In this document: positions 45,176 to 57,492 of the stretch, in pieces
How positions within the stretch are numbered: the first letter of the stretch is position 1
Layout of the letters: each line of letters starts with the position of its first letter
NCBI RefSeq assembly: GCF_019279795.1
Contig: NC_056747.1
Location: 999,818,406 to 999,882,405 of the forward strand
Source of the DNA: Protopterus annectens
Taxonomy: Eukaryota > Chordata > Ceratodontiformes > Protopteridae
DNA: 64,000 nucleotides
Direction: 5' to 3'
Notes under the pieces: generated by a model
The model's input: the letters and a program-made list of their open reading frames with translations, nothing else
Databases searched by the model: none
What the model was told of the DNA's origin: nothing
Position numbers and translations under genes: made by a program

Positions 45176-45625
45176 CATACAAGCTGGAAATGTATGCATT
45201 AAGCCCTTGAGCTCAATTCCGATAGGTTGGAAAACCTGACGGAGCTGACGTCATCATGCACGTGATGACATCAGCTCAGAAACACAGAAAAATAATTAAA
45301 AATAAAAAAAGATGGGAAAATGTTGGAAATGAAGGGGTGCCACTCGGGAATCATGGCACCCTATTATTTGGACCCCAAAACACGGTAAAAACTGAGTAAT
45401 TCGGTATGGTTGGGAGGTATACCAACATTCTGCTGACACATAGACACCTAGAACACAAACAGAATGCATTATGGAGACCACAATCAGTTAGTGTTAATAA
45501 CAGATATAATGCATCATGGCTGGACATCTACACAACCTGATGTGTAAGCATTAATCATTCCAGCTGAAAACACGTTCAGTAGCATTACATTGCTAAACCT
45601 TAGGACATTCACCCTGTGCATCAGA
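45176..45625. other. Unassigned DNA, no gene
   Basis: No coding or repeat signal that I can support, apart from small inverted words (GATGACATCAGCTC and GAGCTGACGTCATC, about 45240-45277) that could form a hairpin. Confidence 0.45.
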
Positions 45626-45835
45626 ACTAAATCAGCATGTTCCTGCATTGCTGGTATAGATGAAAGGGATGTGGCACAGGTATCATCATATGGACAGGGT
45701 GCTTTGGCAGGTTTGCCAGAGGCCTAGGCTGAGCCATTTGGTTGACATAATATGTGTAGGCTAGGGGGTTCTTTATTAAATAGACTTTGCAGATATGGTG
45801 TATGTAAGTATGGAGGTACCCTAGCTGTGTTGGTG

Positions 45836-45837
<2 letters not shown>

Positions 45838-45908
<71 letters not shown>
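45838..45908. repeat. (TG)n microsatellite
   Basis: About 70 bp of pure TG. Confidence 0.97.
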
Positions 45909-45911
<3 letters not shown>

Positions 45912-45989
45912 ATGCACATGTATATCATATGGCTGCCCTATACAGGGGTTTATTGCACAGCTGTAGACTGTACATGGCAGGGTGCACAG

Positions 45990-46895
45990 TTCACCGTCTC
46001 CGGCCATGGCCACGGGAACTGTGCCTGCCCGGGGTTTCACGGGCACTACCAGGCAGAAGCCCAGATATGTTACTCTCCCCTGATGATGACAATTGTCCAC
46101 TGGATCCGCATCCCTGTTGGGACTGGCCAGGACCACGTGCACATGGCCTACTGCACTGTGGTGTAGACAGCACCCCATCTGCAGTGCTGTTGCTGGTACT
46201 GCCACTACAGGAGCAGCCGTGAGTTGTTGCATATCCACGTAGACCTCCACCTGTTGGTGTTGATGACCTACGTCCATGTGGCCGCCACCCTACTCCCACC
46301 ACATGCTCTTCCACAGACACCACACGACTGAAGATTCCCACCATCTCAGCCAACCATCTACCAGACCTTTGCAAAATAATGGTGGGCACCTGCAAGATCA
46401 CAGATGTTGTCAAGTACAGCAGAATGACTAGCTGTCTGGAGCCTCGGACTCTGTCTGGTGTAACATTCCATACATGCCTGTGCCTCCATGATGGCCCAAA
46501 ACATGCATCTCATGACACCTACTGTGGCACTACTGCCAGAGGCATAATGGCCAGCAGCCCTCATACGAGCATCCCTGTTATACCTCGCCAGTCATCCAGC
46601 TAAGGCTGCTGTGTACAAACACACTTGCCATAGTCCTCACACTGTCCTGTCCCATGCCACCACCTGCCAACTGTCCCTCATCTATGGCCACTGGTGATGG
46701 GGTATGTATGGGCATTGAGACTGTGTGCGGGGATGAGGTGGATAAAAGTGGGATGTCAACCGATGCCACAGCTTGAGCCCCTGACAACACTTGTGCCTCA
46801 CCATGCCTATCATTATTGCCAGAGTCTGTATGGACACTAACATCAGTTTGCCTGCAGGAGGGACCCTGACCCACCTTGCCACCTGTGAGGGGCAA
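45990..46895 (-). pseudogene. Probable distal part of Harbinger Myb-like partner gene
   Basis: Minus-strand frames read, in order, a Ser/Thr/Pro-rich segment (46895-46578, for example STSSPHTVSMPIHTPSP), a central segment (46564-46358), and a Gly/Ser/Arg-rich tail (46340-45991) ending SSRGHGRRR. Low-complexity middle regions and a basic tail are common in the Myb/SANT-like second proteins of PIF/Harbinger elements, whose DNA-binding domain is at 49741-50093 on the same strand. The pieces are in different frames, separated by stops and perhaps an intron. I infer the link from strand and order only. Confidence 0.4.
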
Positions 46896-46940
46896 ACAAA
46901 AAATGTAATTTAAGACCTGTATGTTATGGTTTACCTCTAC

Positions 46941-46963
46941 ACACACACACACACTCACTCACA

Positions 46964-47037
<74 letters not shown>
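46941..47037. repeat. (CA)n microsatellite
   Basis: About 95 bp of CA with a few CTCA interruptions at the start. Confidence 0.97.
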
Positions 47038-47038
<1 letters not shown>

Positions 47039-47498
47039 ACAGGAGAGGTGGTACAGAGATACTACACAGACCTCTCATTACCTAACAGTCATCATGCATG
47101 ACATATGGCACTCAACAGCATGCACTGCAGCCATACTCAATCCTTGGTACCAACATTATACATCTCTGTGATGCATGAGTTGTGTTAGTAGGTGATGCCC
47201 CTTCCCCTGGAACACACTGCACCCATGTAACCAGTATTTCTGTGCACCTGTACAGCACACTGGCATGTACTATGCACCATACCTCATGAGTGTACACACC
47301 ATTGCTGAATGTGTATATGTGTGGCAGTTATATTTGCTCTGTTGCTCACAGCCCCTATGTGTTTGTCTGACACATACCTGGGATGATATGAGGACTGATG
47401 TCAATAGTTAATGCTTGACCTCTGATTTGCAGATCTCATCATCAGCAGTGCATGTATGAGCAATAAAATCAGATTACACTGACAACCTTCAAAGCTTA
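47038..47498. other. Unassigned DNA, no gene
   Basis: Nothing recognisable between the CA tract and the Tc1-like element. Confidence 0.45.
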
Positions 47499-48350
47499 AT
47501 GTGGATATGAGGAGTGTACACACCCTTGTTGACATGCCAGCCTCTTCCATGGTATGCAATGGGGCCACAATACTGCATATGTTAACATTACACACACCTG
47601 ATATGTGACATATGACCTGTGCAGTCCAATGCAGTATCAAATAAATGTGTTATGTGTGCAGATGCTGAATGAGTTGCATACAATATGTGGGTTGCATAAG
47701 TGTGCACACCCTTAACACAATGGTTTGTTGCAACACCTATTAAGTGAACAACACCAGTCACTGTTCCTGGAAGGAGTATACTAGCATGGCCCATCTTCAC
47801 TTGCCATTATTTGGTCACTCCACCCTACAAATGTCCCCCAACTCTGCCGGATTGCAAGGTCAACTCATGTGCACAGCCCTTGGAGATCACACAGTGGCTT
47901 CACTATTGCTGTTGAGTCAGGGTTATGTCTGACACAATTCATGACCTTTACTGTGCTCAGATACAGCCATTCCTAGGGAGCTTTGGGTGCATGCTTCAGT
48001 TCACTGTTGTGTTTCAGGATGACACCCCTCCCCATCCTCAGCCTTATTGTAGATGCTTGACAACTATGGCCCAAACATGAGTGTTTTTTTGCAGTGTTCC
48101 AAATTCCGAACGCCATGTATACTGGCCTAGTTCCTGCTAATGAACAGCAAACCTAAGGGTGTACACTGGCACTAGCAAGGTAAAAATGGGGATGGTGGCC
48201 CTGAGGTGGAGGGAGGTATTGCTTGTGCACCACATGTATCTTTATGAGTACTGCCTGTAGGTTTCAGCCTTGGTCTCATGACACCATTACACATTGCAAC
48301 ACATGCCTTTGGGAGACCTGATGTTATGCATATGCTATCTGTAGAGAGCC
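47499..48350 (-). mobile_element. Decayed Tc1-like DNA transposon
   Basis: The left end reads GTGGATATGAGGAGTGTACA, then CACCCTTGTT, matching the termini of the non-autonomous element at 60638-61396. A second shared block, AAGTGTGCACACCCTTAACA (about 47698), matches GTATGCACACCTTAACA (61118). The interior, read on the minus strand, resembles Tc1-like transposase DNA familiar from fish and frogs, but no frame of useful length survives. The right end was not recognised, so the limit near 48350 is approximate. Confidence 0.7.
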
Positions 48351-49740
48351 CTGGATGATGTTGCCTGTGGAACAACTCTTCCATCTGATTACCTTAACCC
48401 ATAGGTCTCACTTATACAGATTCCAGATGATTGTCGACACAGGTACTGCACAGGCAGTACTTGCTAGACATTCCTGCAAGTCTCTCAGTGTTGCTGCATG
48501 TTCCTGGGCAGCCTCCATGACCAGTTTGCAACATGTGTTGTTATTTGTTTTGGATGGGCATCTGTTTATTTTCAACATTAATGTTGTCCCATACTTCATA
48601 CCCACATACATGACTGTCTGCACTGTTTGCCATGGTATATGCAATGGTGAGGTAAGTCTACTTTTCCCACTTCTGAGTGCTACCTTTCAGATGTGGGATC
48701 CATTTCATGGTTTGTAAGATGCGTGCAAGCCATGGCTGCCTCTGTCGCAGGTGAGTGGGCAAATGTCATGGACATACTTCTTGGACAGCATACCATTACC
48801 AGGTGTGACATTGAGGCCCTGTACTTGATGGAAAGTCTGTACTCAAGAAGAGTGAATGCTGTCAGTACCTCACAAGCTGCTTCCACAATATGTTATTTGG
48901 AGTGTGTGCACACATATGCTTCCAGTGTATGTTAAAGTATGTATTCCCCCAATTTGTTGTCCTAACATAGGTTTCCATATTACACATTCATTGTTCATAC
49001 TAGGATCACATTACAGGTTGCAAAAGGTGTGGAATGTGGTATTGTGATTTGCTGTTGTTTAGATCATGAACAGTTGCCATTGTAATAGCGGCATATACAC
49101 TGTTGTAGTCACTGTAAAAGGCTAATGTTTCAGACATGTCCTTACTGTAGGCCATTTGTCCCACCATTATGTTCATCTCTGTCCACACATCTTGCACTGA
49201 CAGGTTGTTAGGTATACTGCATAACTGTTACATACCCTTCAGATATGCCACCATGGTGACCAGTGTGATGCAGTGCAGTTAACAGCAACAATAAGTGAAC
49301 ATGTACAGTGCGCATTATGGGTAGGTGTGTTACAGGTGTGTACGGCAAATAGCATGGCCATAACATGGTTGGTGTATTGGCAAACCTGCACAAAACAACT
49401 CCATACTCACCAGCTACAGGCTGCTGCCCCAGCTGTATACCAGAGGGACCTACATAGTTGTGTGAGAGACGTAATGTCAGTAGCCACACCTGTGGCATTG
49501 GTACAGGGTGGGAGCAGCATTTCAGCACAACAGTACCAACCCACAATACTAGAGATTATGCACATCTACTCATTACTACACTGCAGCAACAGACTATCTT
49601 ATCTGACATATGCATGTTGATACTTTACAGATGAAAATGGATAAGCAACAGTGGTCTATTAATGTGCCCTGGGGCCTTACCTGCATGCTCCTCATCCATT
49701 GTGTGGGTGGCATCTACCTCCAAAATGCTTGCTGGCTTGG
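48351..49740. other. Unassigned DNA with one repeated coding-like motif
   Basis: Holds one copy of the short minus-strand VQDVWTE-encoding block (49177-49197) found at three other places. The surrounding minus-strand frame 49197-49006 is open but lacks known domains. Confidence 0.45.
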
Positions 49741-50093
49741 CTAGCAGGTGAGTGCCACAAGGCTGGCAAGGAGCTCCACAGCATGTGTCAGTGGGAGTTG
49801 GATGGCATGACCCCCACCTGTGGCTTGCTGCTCCCTCCTAACTGCAGAGGCATGCTGACAGGCATGGCGGATCAGATCCGTGCAGCAATGCTGCACCTGC
49901 TCATAATTGTGGTTGCGCAAGCCAACATCATTTACCCTGTGGATGAGCTTGTTCCACAGGTTGGGCCTCTTCTGCAGATCCTGGGCTCTGCGGCCATAGA
50001 GGATGGCATGATGGACTATGAGGAACTGGATTATAGCATCATTTTCCATGGGTGTGTATGCAGGCAGGCATTTCCAGGACATTGTACCTGGAA
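49741..50093 (-). pseudogene. Myb/SANT-like DNA-binding protein of Harbinger type
   Basis: The minus-strand frame contains YTPMENDAIIQFLIVHH, LYGRRAQDLQKRPNLWNKLI and HRVNDVGLRNHNYEQVQHC, the three-helix order of the Myb/SANT-like domain in the second protein of PIF/Harbinger elements. A region with ATGGGHAIQLPLTHAVELLASL follows. Such proteins help the transposase reach the nucleus and recognise element ends. The usual first aromatic-acidic motif (FTxEE) reads YTPME. The frame is open over this exon, but what I take as downstream parts lie 3 kb away behind a Tc1 insertion, so it is broken. Confidence 0.72.
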
Positions 50094-50480
50094 GACATAA
50101 ACAGGTAAAAAGGTCAGGGAACCTCATACAGTTGCCCAGGTGCACATCAGCAGTGGGTATTACTTGCAAATTATCCAGACTATACCATAACACTGTAAGC
50201 TATCATGGCTTGTACATTTTGCATTACACTCCTGGCCGTGACCTGTCCAGTTTCCCCAATGTTGGACACTTAATGCCATAATCCACTACACACCATTCAT
50301 TTCTGTGAAGAGGGATGACAGTGGCCATCTTCCATGTGGATGGTGTGTGGATGGTGGCATGAGTGTTTTTGACTGTAGTGTGTGATGGGACTGTGAGCAC
50401 ATGCCTGTGTTCATGGAGGAGGCAAACTGTAATGTTGTCATGCCCCATGGAGGCTTGCTGTTGTTGCCATCAGTCAGTAT
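50094..50480. other. Unassigned DNA, no gene
   Basis: Contains ATCTTCCATGTGGATGGTGTGTGGATGGTGG-type short repeats near 50325 but no gene or element end. Confidence 0.45.
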
Positions 50481-52340
50481 TATTATTTATTTATTTTATC
50501 TTTGTTTACCAGGAGTGTCCACTGGGACGGAGTGAGCCCATTTTCAGTGGAGGCCTGGGGAGAAAAGCTCCGAATAGACATGTGTAAACAAACAGAAAAT
50601 TTTACAACATGTTCAACATATAGTTAGGTTACAGATTGAAATTACAAATCAGAAGGAAAAACAAAATACTAGCTAAAACAAGTTAAAATGCAAGGCATGT
50701 GAATTTTTGAAGTTTTGGCAGTCATGATAGAATATGAATAGTTGCATTTTGAATTGCATAACAGTCTGACAGTCATAACAGTGTATAAACAGTTATATAG
50801 AGTATGGGTACAAATTTGCTAATGGAACAGTTGGAAGGGGTCAGGTAATGTGGGGTATGGAGGAGGAGCATTGTCAATGGGTAGCTAGATGAGAATGGAG
50901 GCCATCTTTGAAGGACCTGGCATTATTGGTGGCTATAAGTGATGTAGGGAGTGAGTTCCAGAGTTTGGCAATGCAGAAAGACTAGAGTGCATGTCCGGCA
51001 AGGAGTGCAGGTTTTTCAATGAGTAGCAGGGTATCATTTTGTGATGTAAGTGATCTGTTTGTGTGGTATTGAGTTAGAGTGGAGGTAAGGGCCGAACAGT
51101 CAAGGGGTTTATAGATAATTTTGTGGGCTATTGAGAGTTGCTGGTGAATGAGGTATTGAGGTAGCTCAAGCCATTTGAGTGTGTGCAGTGAGAAACAGTG
51201 ATGGGAGGAGTAGGTGACATTAGTTGCAAATCTCGAAATTTTATTATAACAGGTTTCCATTTTATTTTTTAGGGATGTGCGAATGTTAGAGAGGAGGGGG
51301 CACCATATAGTAAGGAGTGTAGTAGAAAGGTGGTGGCCAAGGTTTGTTTGGTAGTGGGGTTGAGGAAGTGTTTAGGCCTATAGAGGGTTCCTAGCTCCTG
51401 GTGTTTTTTTATGTTATTGTGGATGTGCTGGTCAAAGGTTAAGCTTTCTTCTATGATGACACCTAGCAGTTTTGTGTGTGTGACAATTTCTAGGGTGGCT
51501 TTGTTTAATGAGTAGATTTTGAAATCTGGTTTGTTTATAGTGGCTGTTTTCTTAGGGGAGAAGAAAATAAGTTTGGTTTTGTTTGGATTGAGTGCAAGAT
51601 GATTGTTAGTCATCCAGCTTTCAGTAGAGGAGAATGTTTGCTGTGTATATGAGAGTAGTTCAGGTATGGTATTGGAGGTGGAAATTATAGCTGGGTCGTC
51701 TTCATATTGAATAACTGAGCTGTTGGGGACATAAGAAAGAAAGTCATTAATGAAAATAGTAAAATGTAGGGGCCTAATATGAATCCTTGAGGAACTCCTG
51801 TGGGGGTGTCAAGGAATGGTGGGGTAGATTCAAGCCATCTAGTGGATTGTTTTCTATCAGATAGGTAGTTGGAAAACCAAAGCAGAGTTGGTGGGGACAG
51901 GCTCAGATGTGAAAGCTGGGAGAGAAGTAGGGAGTGGGAAATGGTGTTGAATGCCTTGGACAGATCATGGAAGAGAGAGAAGACAAGTTTTCCTACATTG
52001 CATGCTTGGTTAATAGTGTCTGTGAAGGATAGAAGAGCAGTGGTAGTACTATGAGTGGGGCAGAAACCATGTTGACAGGAAGATAGAAGATTATTGTTTA
52101 AGAGGTATTGCTGTTGCTGAGAGTGTATGCATTTTTCTAAGATTTTAGAAATGGGGGACAATATAGATATGTGATGGAAGTTAGAGGTATCAGTATTATT
52201 ACCACCTTTATGTAGGGGAAGAATATAGGTTTTCTTCCAGATGGTGGGTATATAGGATTCCTGAACTGACCTATTTAGGAGTATACTAATGGGGTAGGAG
52301 ATGAGAGACAGAACGAATGAAGATACAACATATTCTGGCA
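50481..52340 (-). mobile_element. L2-like LINE fragment E
   Basis: Minus-strand RT and C-terminal regions of a second LINE group. The 3' end (50481-50600) has an AATAAATAAT-type tail and the words TTCAGTGGAGGCC and GAGAAAAGCTCC, also present at fragment F (63130-63220). The RT style (ISILSPISKILEK, QHGFCPTHSTT) fits the L2/Rex1/CR1 group but differs from the CR1 family above. 5'-truncated near 52340. Confidence 0.82.
50870..52340 (-). pseudogene. Reverse transcriptase remains of L2-like E
   Basis: 52340-51685 reads YILPLHKGGN, HHISILSPISKILEK, QHGFCPTHSTTTALL, motif A as HDLSKAFNTISH (first Asp changed to His) and TGVPQGFILGPYIL. A frameshift near 51750 leads to YEDD (motif C, usually YADD), then 51613-51269 carries NHLALNPNKTKLIFF and KLLGVIIEESLTFDQHI. 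51260-50982 and the next frame carry the C-terminal domain with KLWNSLPTSL. At least two frameshifts plus catalytic changes. Confidence 0.82.
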
Positions 52341-52479
52341 TTTTAACGTTGCTTTTGTATACTATTAGATGCATAGCTCGCTATACGAGCTCAAGCACTA
52401 CAATACAATTACGGTATGTTGCAATTGTCCAAATAAGTTTTCTCAGCAGTTATTATAAGTTAGATAACCTTATAATCCT
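52305..52479 (+). repeat. Unit start of 59-kb repeat, left of PLE-3
   Basis: Matches 59035-59205 (words ACATATTCTGGCATTTTAAC, ATTAGATGCATAGCTC, ATGTTGCAATTGTCC, TATAAGTTAGATAA). It continues on the other side of PLE-3 at 57881, so PLE-3 entered a copy of this repeat. Confidence 0.85.
52467..52479. repeat. PLE-3 target site duplication, left
   Basis: ACCTTATAATCCT, 13 bp, repeated exactly at 57881-57893. Confidence 0.92.
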
Positions 52480-52669
52480 AGTACAAGTACAAAAACACCA
52501 AGCATACACCTAATACCTTCGCAATAGAAAAAAATGTCAAAAAACAAACCAAGTAAGCAAAGGTATGGCTCCAGTATTCACTTCAACGCAAAGTCACAAA
52601 TGGTAAATAAAGAAAGATGTGTAGAATAAATACATCCAATAATATCCATTCGTTGCTCAGCTTCAATGG

Positions 52670-52702
52670 TAGCACAAGTACTTTCACATATAGCTTCATC
52701 AG
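52670..52702 (-). ncRNA. Hammerhead-like motif, inverted PLE-3 repeat
   Basis: Minus strand: CTGATGA, unpaired A, GC/GT stem II with loop TATAT, GAAA, then GTAC/GTGC as stem III with one G-T pair, and TA. It differs by one base from the direct copies (GCAC). The expected stem I partners do not pair. Confidence 0.45.
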
Positions 52703-52925
52703 GTGTTTAAACAAAGTTACTAAAACACCACCTTTATACTTGCAAATGATCACATGATCAAACAATGACAAAAATAAAAGCAATACATACATTGTAAACA
52801 AATAACTATTAATAATATAAATTGAAAAATAAAATTAATATAAACTGCTAAACAAATGAACAAATTAAATACAACAAAACATAAAAATCTAAAAAATAAT
52901 GTATATAAATAATGTATATAAATAC

Positions 52926-53605
52926 TTATTTACGAAGAGGTCTCTTATATAGAACTGGTTTAATGGGTACACAGTCATTGAGACCATGCCCATAATTTGC
53001 TCTAAGTCTCACAATCCAATTCACTTCCAGTTCTTCTGTTCTATGCCTAATATTACCACCTCTTATACTACCGTGAGTGGTACCTAACACTAAGAATTCA
53101 AAAATACGTTGTTCATCAGTGTTAATAACATGTTTGGCAAGTGCATTAATATCATTCTTTTTCTTGATATGATATAAATGTTCCCTAATTCTCTTTCAGT
53201 GAATGATCAGTTTTGCCTACATAAAATTTATTACATAGGGAACAACACGCAAGATAAACAACATGTACGGTCTCACAAGTGGCACCTACAGTAATGTGAA
53301 AAATCTCACCTGTATCTAGGTGTTTAAAAGTGTTGTTCTTGGAAATAAAACCACAGTACCTACATCTACCACATGGTTTAGTACCTGACTCTAATGCTGT
53401 ATAATTAATAGAAGTACTATTGCACAACCTATTCCTAAGAGACCTTTTGTTCTTGAATGAAAATTGCAGTCTTATGCCTACTATATCCTTAATATGGTCA
53501 TCTGTCATTAAAATATTCCAATGTTCATTTATAATCTCAGTGTACATACTAACATCCCTGGGATAACTAAGAGACATCCTTAGCTGATTATTCATCAGGC
53601 AACAA
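52926..53605 (-). pseudogene. PLE-3 inverted copy: GIY-YIG end
   Basis: Minus-strand reading of NNQLRMSLSYPRDVSMYTEI, CGRCRYCGF (cysteines), YLACCSLCNKFYVGKTD and the end LYKRPLRK before the stop at 52926-52928, equivalent to the C-terminus of the full copy at 56820-57492. A frame change occurs near 53190 in the Arg helix (SLKEN). It duplicates an existing domain and lacks the RT. Confidence 0.85.
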
Positions 53606-54022
53606 GTTCTATATAAGAGACGTCTTCGTAAATAAGTATTTATATACATTATTTATATACATTATTTTTTAGATTTTTATGTTTTGTTGTATTTCATTTG
53701 TTCATTTGTTTAGCAGTTTATATTAATTTTATTTTTTAATTTATATTATTAATAGTTATTTGTTTACAATGTATGTATTGCTTTTATTTTTGTCATTGTT
53801 TGATCATGTGATCATTTGCAAGTATAAAGGTGGTGTTTTAGTAACTTTGTTTAAACACCTGATGAAGCTATATGTGAAAGCACTTGTGCTACCATTGAAG
53901 CTGAGCAACGAATGGATATTATTGGATGTATTTATTCTATACATCTTTCTTTATTTACCGTTTGTGACTTTGCGCTAAAGTGAATACTGGAGCCATACCT
54001 TTGCTTACTTGGTTTGTTTTTT
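53606..54022 (+). repeat. PLE-3 terminal repeat, 5' copy
   Basis: Starts at GTTCTATATAAGAGACG and ends near CTTGGTTTGTTTTTTG. About 415 bp nearly identical to 57463-57880. It includes the hammerhead-like motif and begins inside the coding end of a missing upstream unit. Confidence 0.88.
53859..53891 (+). ncRNA. Hammerhead-like motif, PLE-3 5' repeat
   Basis: CTGATGA (53859-53865), unpaired A, GC/GT stem II with loop TATAT, GAAA (53876-53879), a perfect GCAC/GTGC stem III with a TT loop plus the A-T closing pair, and the predicted cleavage A at 53891. Stem I is not evident: the flanking C and C cannot pair and no nearby complement was found. The core is conserved but self-cleavage is doubtful. 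Confidence 0.55.
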
Positions 54023-57000
54023 GACATTTTTTCTATTGTGAAGGTATTAGGTGTATGCTTGGTGTTTTTGTACTTGTACTACACTTATTTTTTAACACCC
54101 ATATACACCTTGGATATAGCTTCCGGCGATGATAATGTTGAGACTTTTGAAGCAGCAGTGATGCAAGAGCAACTTAATTGGACTGAAGTGAATGTTAATG
54201 CTTTCATTTCCAGAGTCAGCTATAAAGAGAATCCGTTGTACATGGAGTTCATGTCTACAGTTGGTGAAGATACTTTGTAAACTGACTTTTTGGCACTAAA
54301 GAGTGATCTACTAAACCTGAAAAGAGATCTGTGCAAATTAAAATGCACACAATATGAGAAATTTCATCTACAGGTATGCTTATCAGAGAAAGTTATACCT
54401 CGTGGGCTGAGGGTTTTGAAAATGCCGGCCCAAGTAGACTGTGACATAAGTCTCTTAAGTGAATGGCAACAACTTAATTTGTCTACTAGTTTGGGGTATT
54501 TAAAACTGTTAATAGCATCAGTGACAAGACAAGAAGTAGTTTTACTTGAAACTATTAAGACCAAGTATTTAGCGCTTTGCAATAAATACTGTCCTGCTGT
54601 TTTGAATAAACCCATGACTGAAACTATTGATAATGTTGCAATATATGGTAGAAAACTGTTACAAATTAAATTGAATAAGTTACAAAGGGATCGTAAAGAT
54701 TTTTCTGCTGGTAACATTTTTACTTGGCCAGGTGATTCTAACGACCAATCACATTCCTCTTCACGGAATTTACAGAATGGTGTTGTTTCCAATGGAGCAG
54801 AAGTGCAATTGGCGAGCGTTATTACTACACCTACAATGGATACACAAGAGAATGCTTTAGATAATCAAGGTGCACAGCTTGTACCCTTAAGTTTACCTTG
54901 CACTACAACAGTGTCAATTTCCAATGCAAGTGCGGGGGCGATAAGAAAGACCTTTACAACAACAGCAGACGTGCATAGGTCTATTGATGCAGAGTTTCCT
55001 GCTTTGACAACGTCCCACAATCAAGATAATATTCCGAGTAATTTTTTAGTGGGCTTGAATTCTTAGGGCTTGAACTTTCCTCTTCCTGTGAGGGAGAGAT
55101 CAACAAGCAGAATAAGAGGGGGGGGGCAGCAGAAAAAAACAAAGAGGCAGGAGATCAACCAGATACAAAAGGAAGTTGGGCGAAAGAATGACAAGCCCAT
55201 TAACAATAAAAAAGTGTTTCAGCAAGTAAGACATTGATTGTTAATCTTTCCAGTCACTGCTTAACTGAACATGAAATGATTGTTTTGAATAAAGGTCTTG
55301 CATTTATTCCTACAGCTGATATGCGAATAACAGATATTATTTTTGACCTAAGATGTTTACACGAAATCTTACATTAAAATGTATGTTTAATGGAGCTCAT
55401 GAACAACGTATTGACTGTTTTAAAAGACTGAGTGTTTTTGTGCCTACACATAATGCATTAGTCAATGCCTTTGAACAACTGTGTATATCCAATATTTATC
55501 AGGTATATAATAATAGATTAACAAATAAGACAATGAATAATAAGTGTAATTTAAGTAAGCTAGAATACAAAGCCTTGAGTGATTTAGAGAATAATGTGAA
55601 TCTGGTCATTAGACCAGCAGATAAAGGAGGACAAATAGTGTTAATGGATAGAGCAGATTATGATATAGCCATGTATGATATGCTATCAGATGATAAATTT
55701 TATGAAGTTATTATACCAGCACATGTCAACACTATGATTAACTCTATTTCAAATTCTATCAGGTGGTTGGAAGTTTTCTCCTTAATAGATCAAGAGTTAG
55801 CTAAATATTTTTACACAGCAAATCCCACTATTCCTATTATACAAGGACTGCCTAAAGTGCATAAGAATCTCAATAAGCCACCTATGAGACCAATAGTTGC
55901 AGGTAACAACTGGTGCACTGAATCTTTGTCAATCTATTTAGAGAAACGTCTCAGGCCTGTAATCAATAAGTCTCAGATAGTTTTAAGAGATAGAGAACAG
56001 TTTTTTAAGTGATTAGTTTCAATTTTCTAAACAAGTAATTTTCCATACTAAATTTCTGTTTGTAACATTAGATGTGGGTTCCTTGTTCACTGTAATTCCC
56101 AATAATACAGGTATAGAATATGTTAAAAAATTATTAGTGGATTCTGGAGAATTTGATAGCAACAACATATTTTTGATAGAGACTTTATTGAATTTAGTAC
56201 TTCAGAATAATATTTGTGTGTTCAGGGAAAACCATATACAGGCAAAAGAATGGTGTAGCTATGGGGAGCTCGTGCTCCAATAGTTATGCCAATGCAGTTA
56301 TGGCAGTGTGGGAATCCCAATATTTAATGAAGGGTCCATTTAAAGATTTTATTTTATTTTATAAAAGGTTTGTGGACGACATTTTTATTATATGGAAAGG
56401 AACAGAGGAACAGAGATTTATGAACTATGTTAATGGTTCATCTGTTTTTTACAGTTCACTTTGAACTATTCAGTAGATGGTATACATTTTTTGGATGTGT
56501 TTGTTAGTAGGGATGATAAGGGTGAGATAAGCAGTAGCTTATACAGGAAGGACTGTCATGCTAATCAGTTATTAAATAGAAAGAGTATGCACCCTAATTT
56601 TATATTCAGAAATGTTGCCAGGAATCAATTTTTTAGAGCTTCAAGGTTAAATGTGAAAAATGAAGAATATGAACAGCAAAGAAAGAGAACAGAATCAGAG
56701 TTATTAGAGAGAGGGTATGAAAGGTGTATGATTGAGAAGAATTCCTTAGCTGTTGATTCTATGAGAAATACCATAGCCAAACCTTATTTCTCAGAGAGAG
56801 TTAATAGTGGGGGACGCCCGATGAATAATCAACTAAGGATGTCTCTTAGTTATCCCAGGGATGTTAGTATGTACACTGAGATTATAAATGAACATTGGAA
56901 TATTTTAATGACAGATGACCATATTAAGGATATAGTAGGCATAAGACCGCAATTTTCATTCAAGAACAAAAGGTCTCTTAGGAATAGGTTGTGCAATAGT

Positions 57001-57492
57001 ACTTCTTTTAATTATACAGCATTAGAGTCAGGTACTAAACCATGTGGTAGATGTAGGTACTGTGGTTTTATTTCCAAGAACAACACTTTTAGACACCCAG
57101 ATACAGGTGAGATTTTTCACATTACTGCAGGTGCCACTTGTGAGACCGTACATGTTATTTATCTTGCGTGTTGTTCCCTATGTAATACATTTTATGTAGG
57201 CAAAACTGATCGTTCACTGAAAGAGAGAATTAGGGAACATTTATATCATATCAAGAAAAAGAATGATATTAATGCACTTGCCAAACATGTTATTAACACT
57301 GATGAAGAACATATTTTTGAATTCTTAGTGTTAGGTACCACTCACGGTAGTATAAGAGGTGGTAATATTAGGCATAGAACAGAAGAACTGGAAGCAAATT
57401 GGATTGTGAGACTTAGAGCAAATTATGGGCATGGTCTCAATGACTGTGTACCCATTAAACCAGTTCTATATAAGAGACCTCTTCATAAATAA
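54014..57492 (+). pseudogene. PLE-3 polyprotein: RT plus GIY-YIG, broken
   Basis: 54014-55066 is the N-terminal region, one frame with a single TAA at 54278-54280; it includes CKLKCTQYEKFHLQ. A poorly readable hinge (55067-55350) follows, then the RT: TLKCMFNGAHEQR, VIRPADKGGQIVLMDR, IIQGLPKVHKNLNKPPMRPI (about 55350-56010), motif A TLDVGSLFTVIPN (56068-56106), NGVAMGSSCSNSYANAV, and catalytic FVDD (RFVDDIFIIW, 56369-56398). 56461-57492 is intact and gives the thumb, the CGRCRYCGF cluster and the GIY-YIG domain (CNTFYVGKTD, ERIREH). At least four frame changes or stops separate the parts, so the copy is inactive. Confidence 0.9.
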
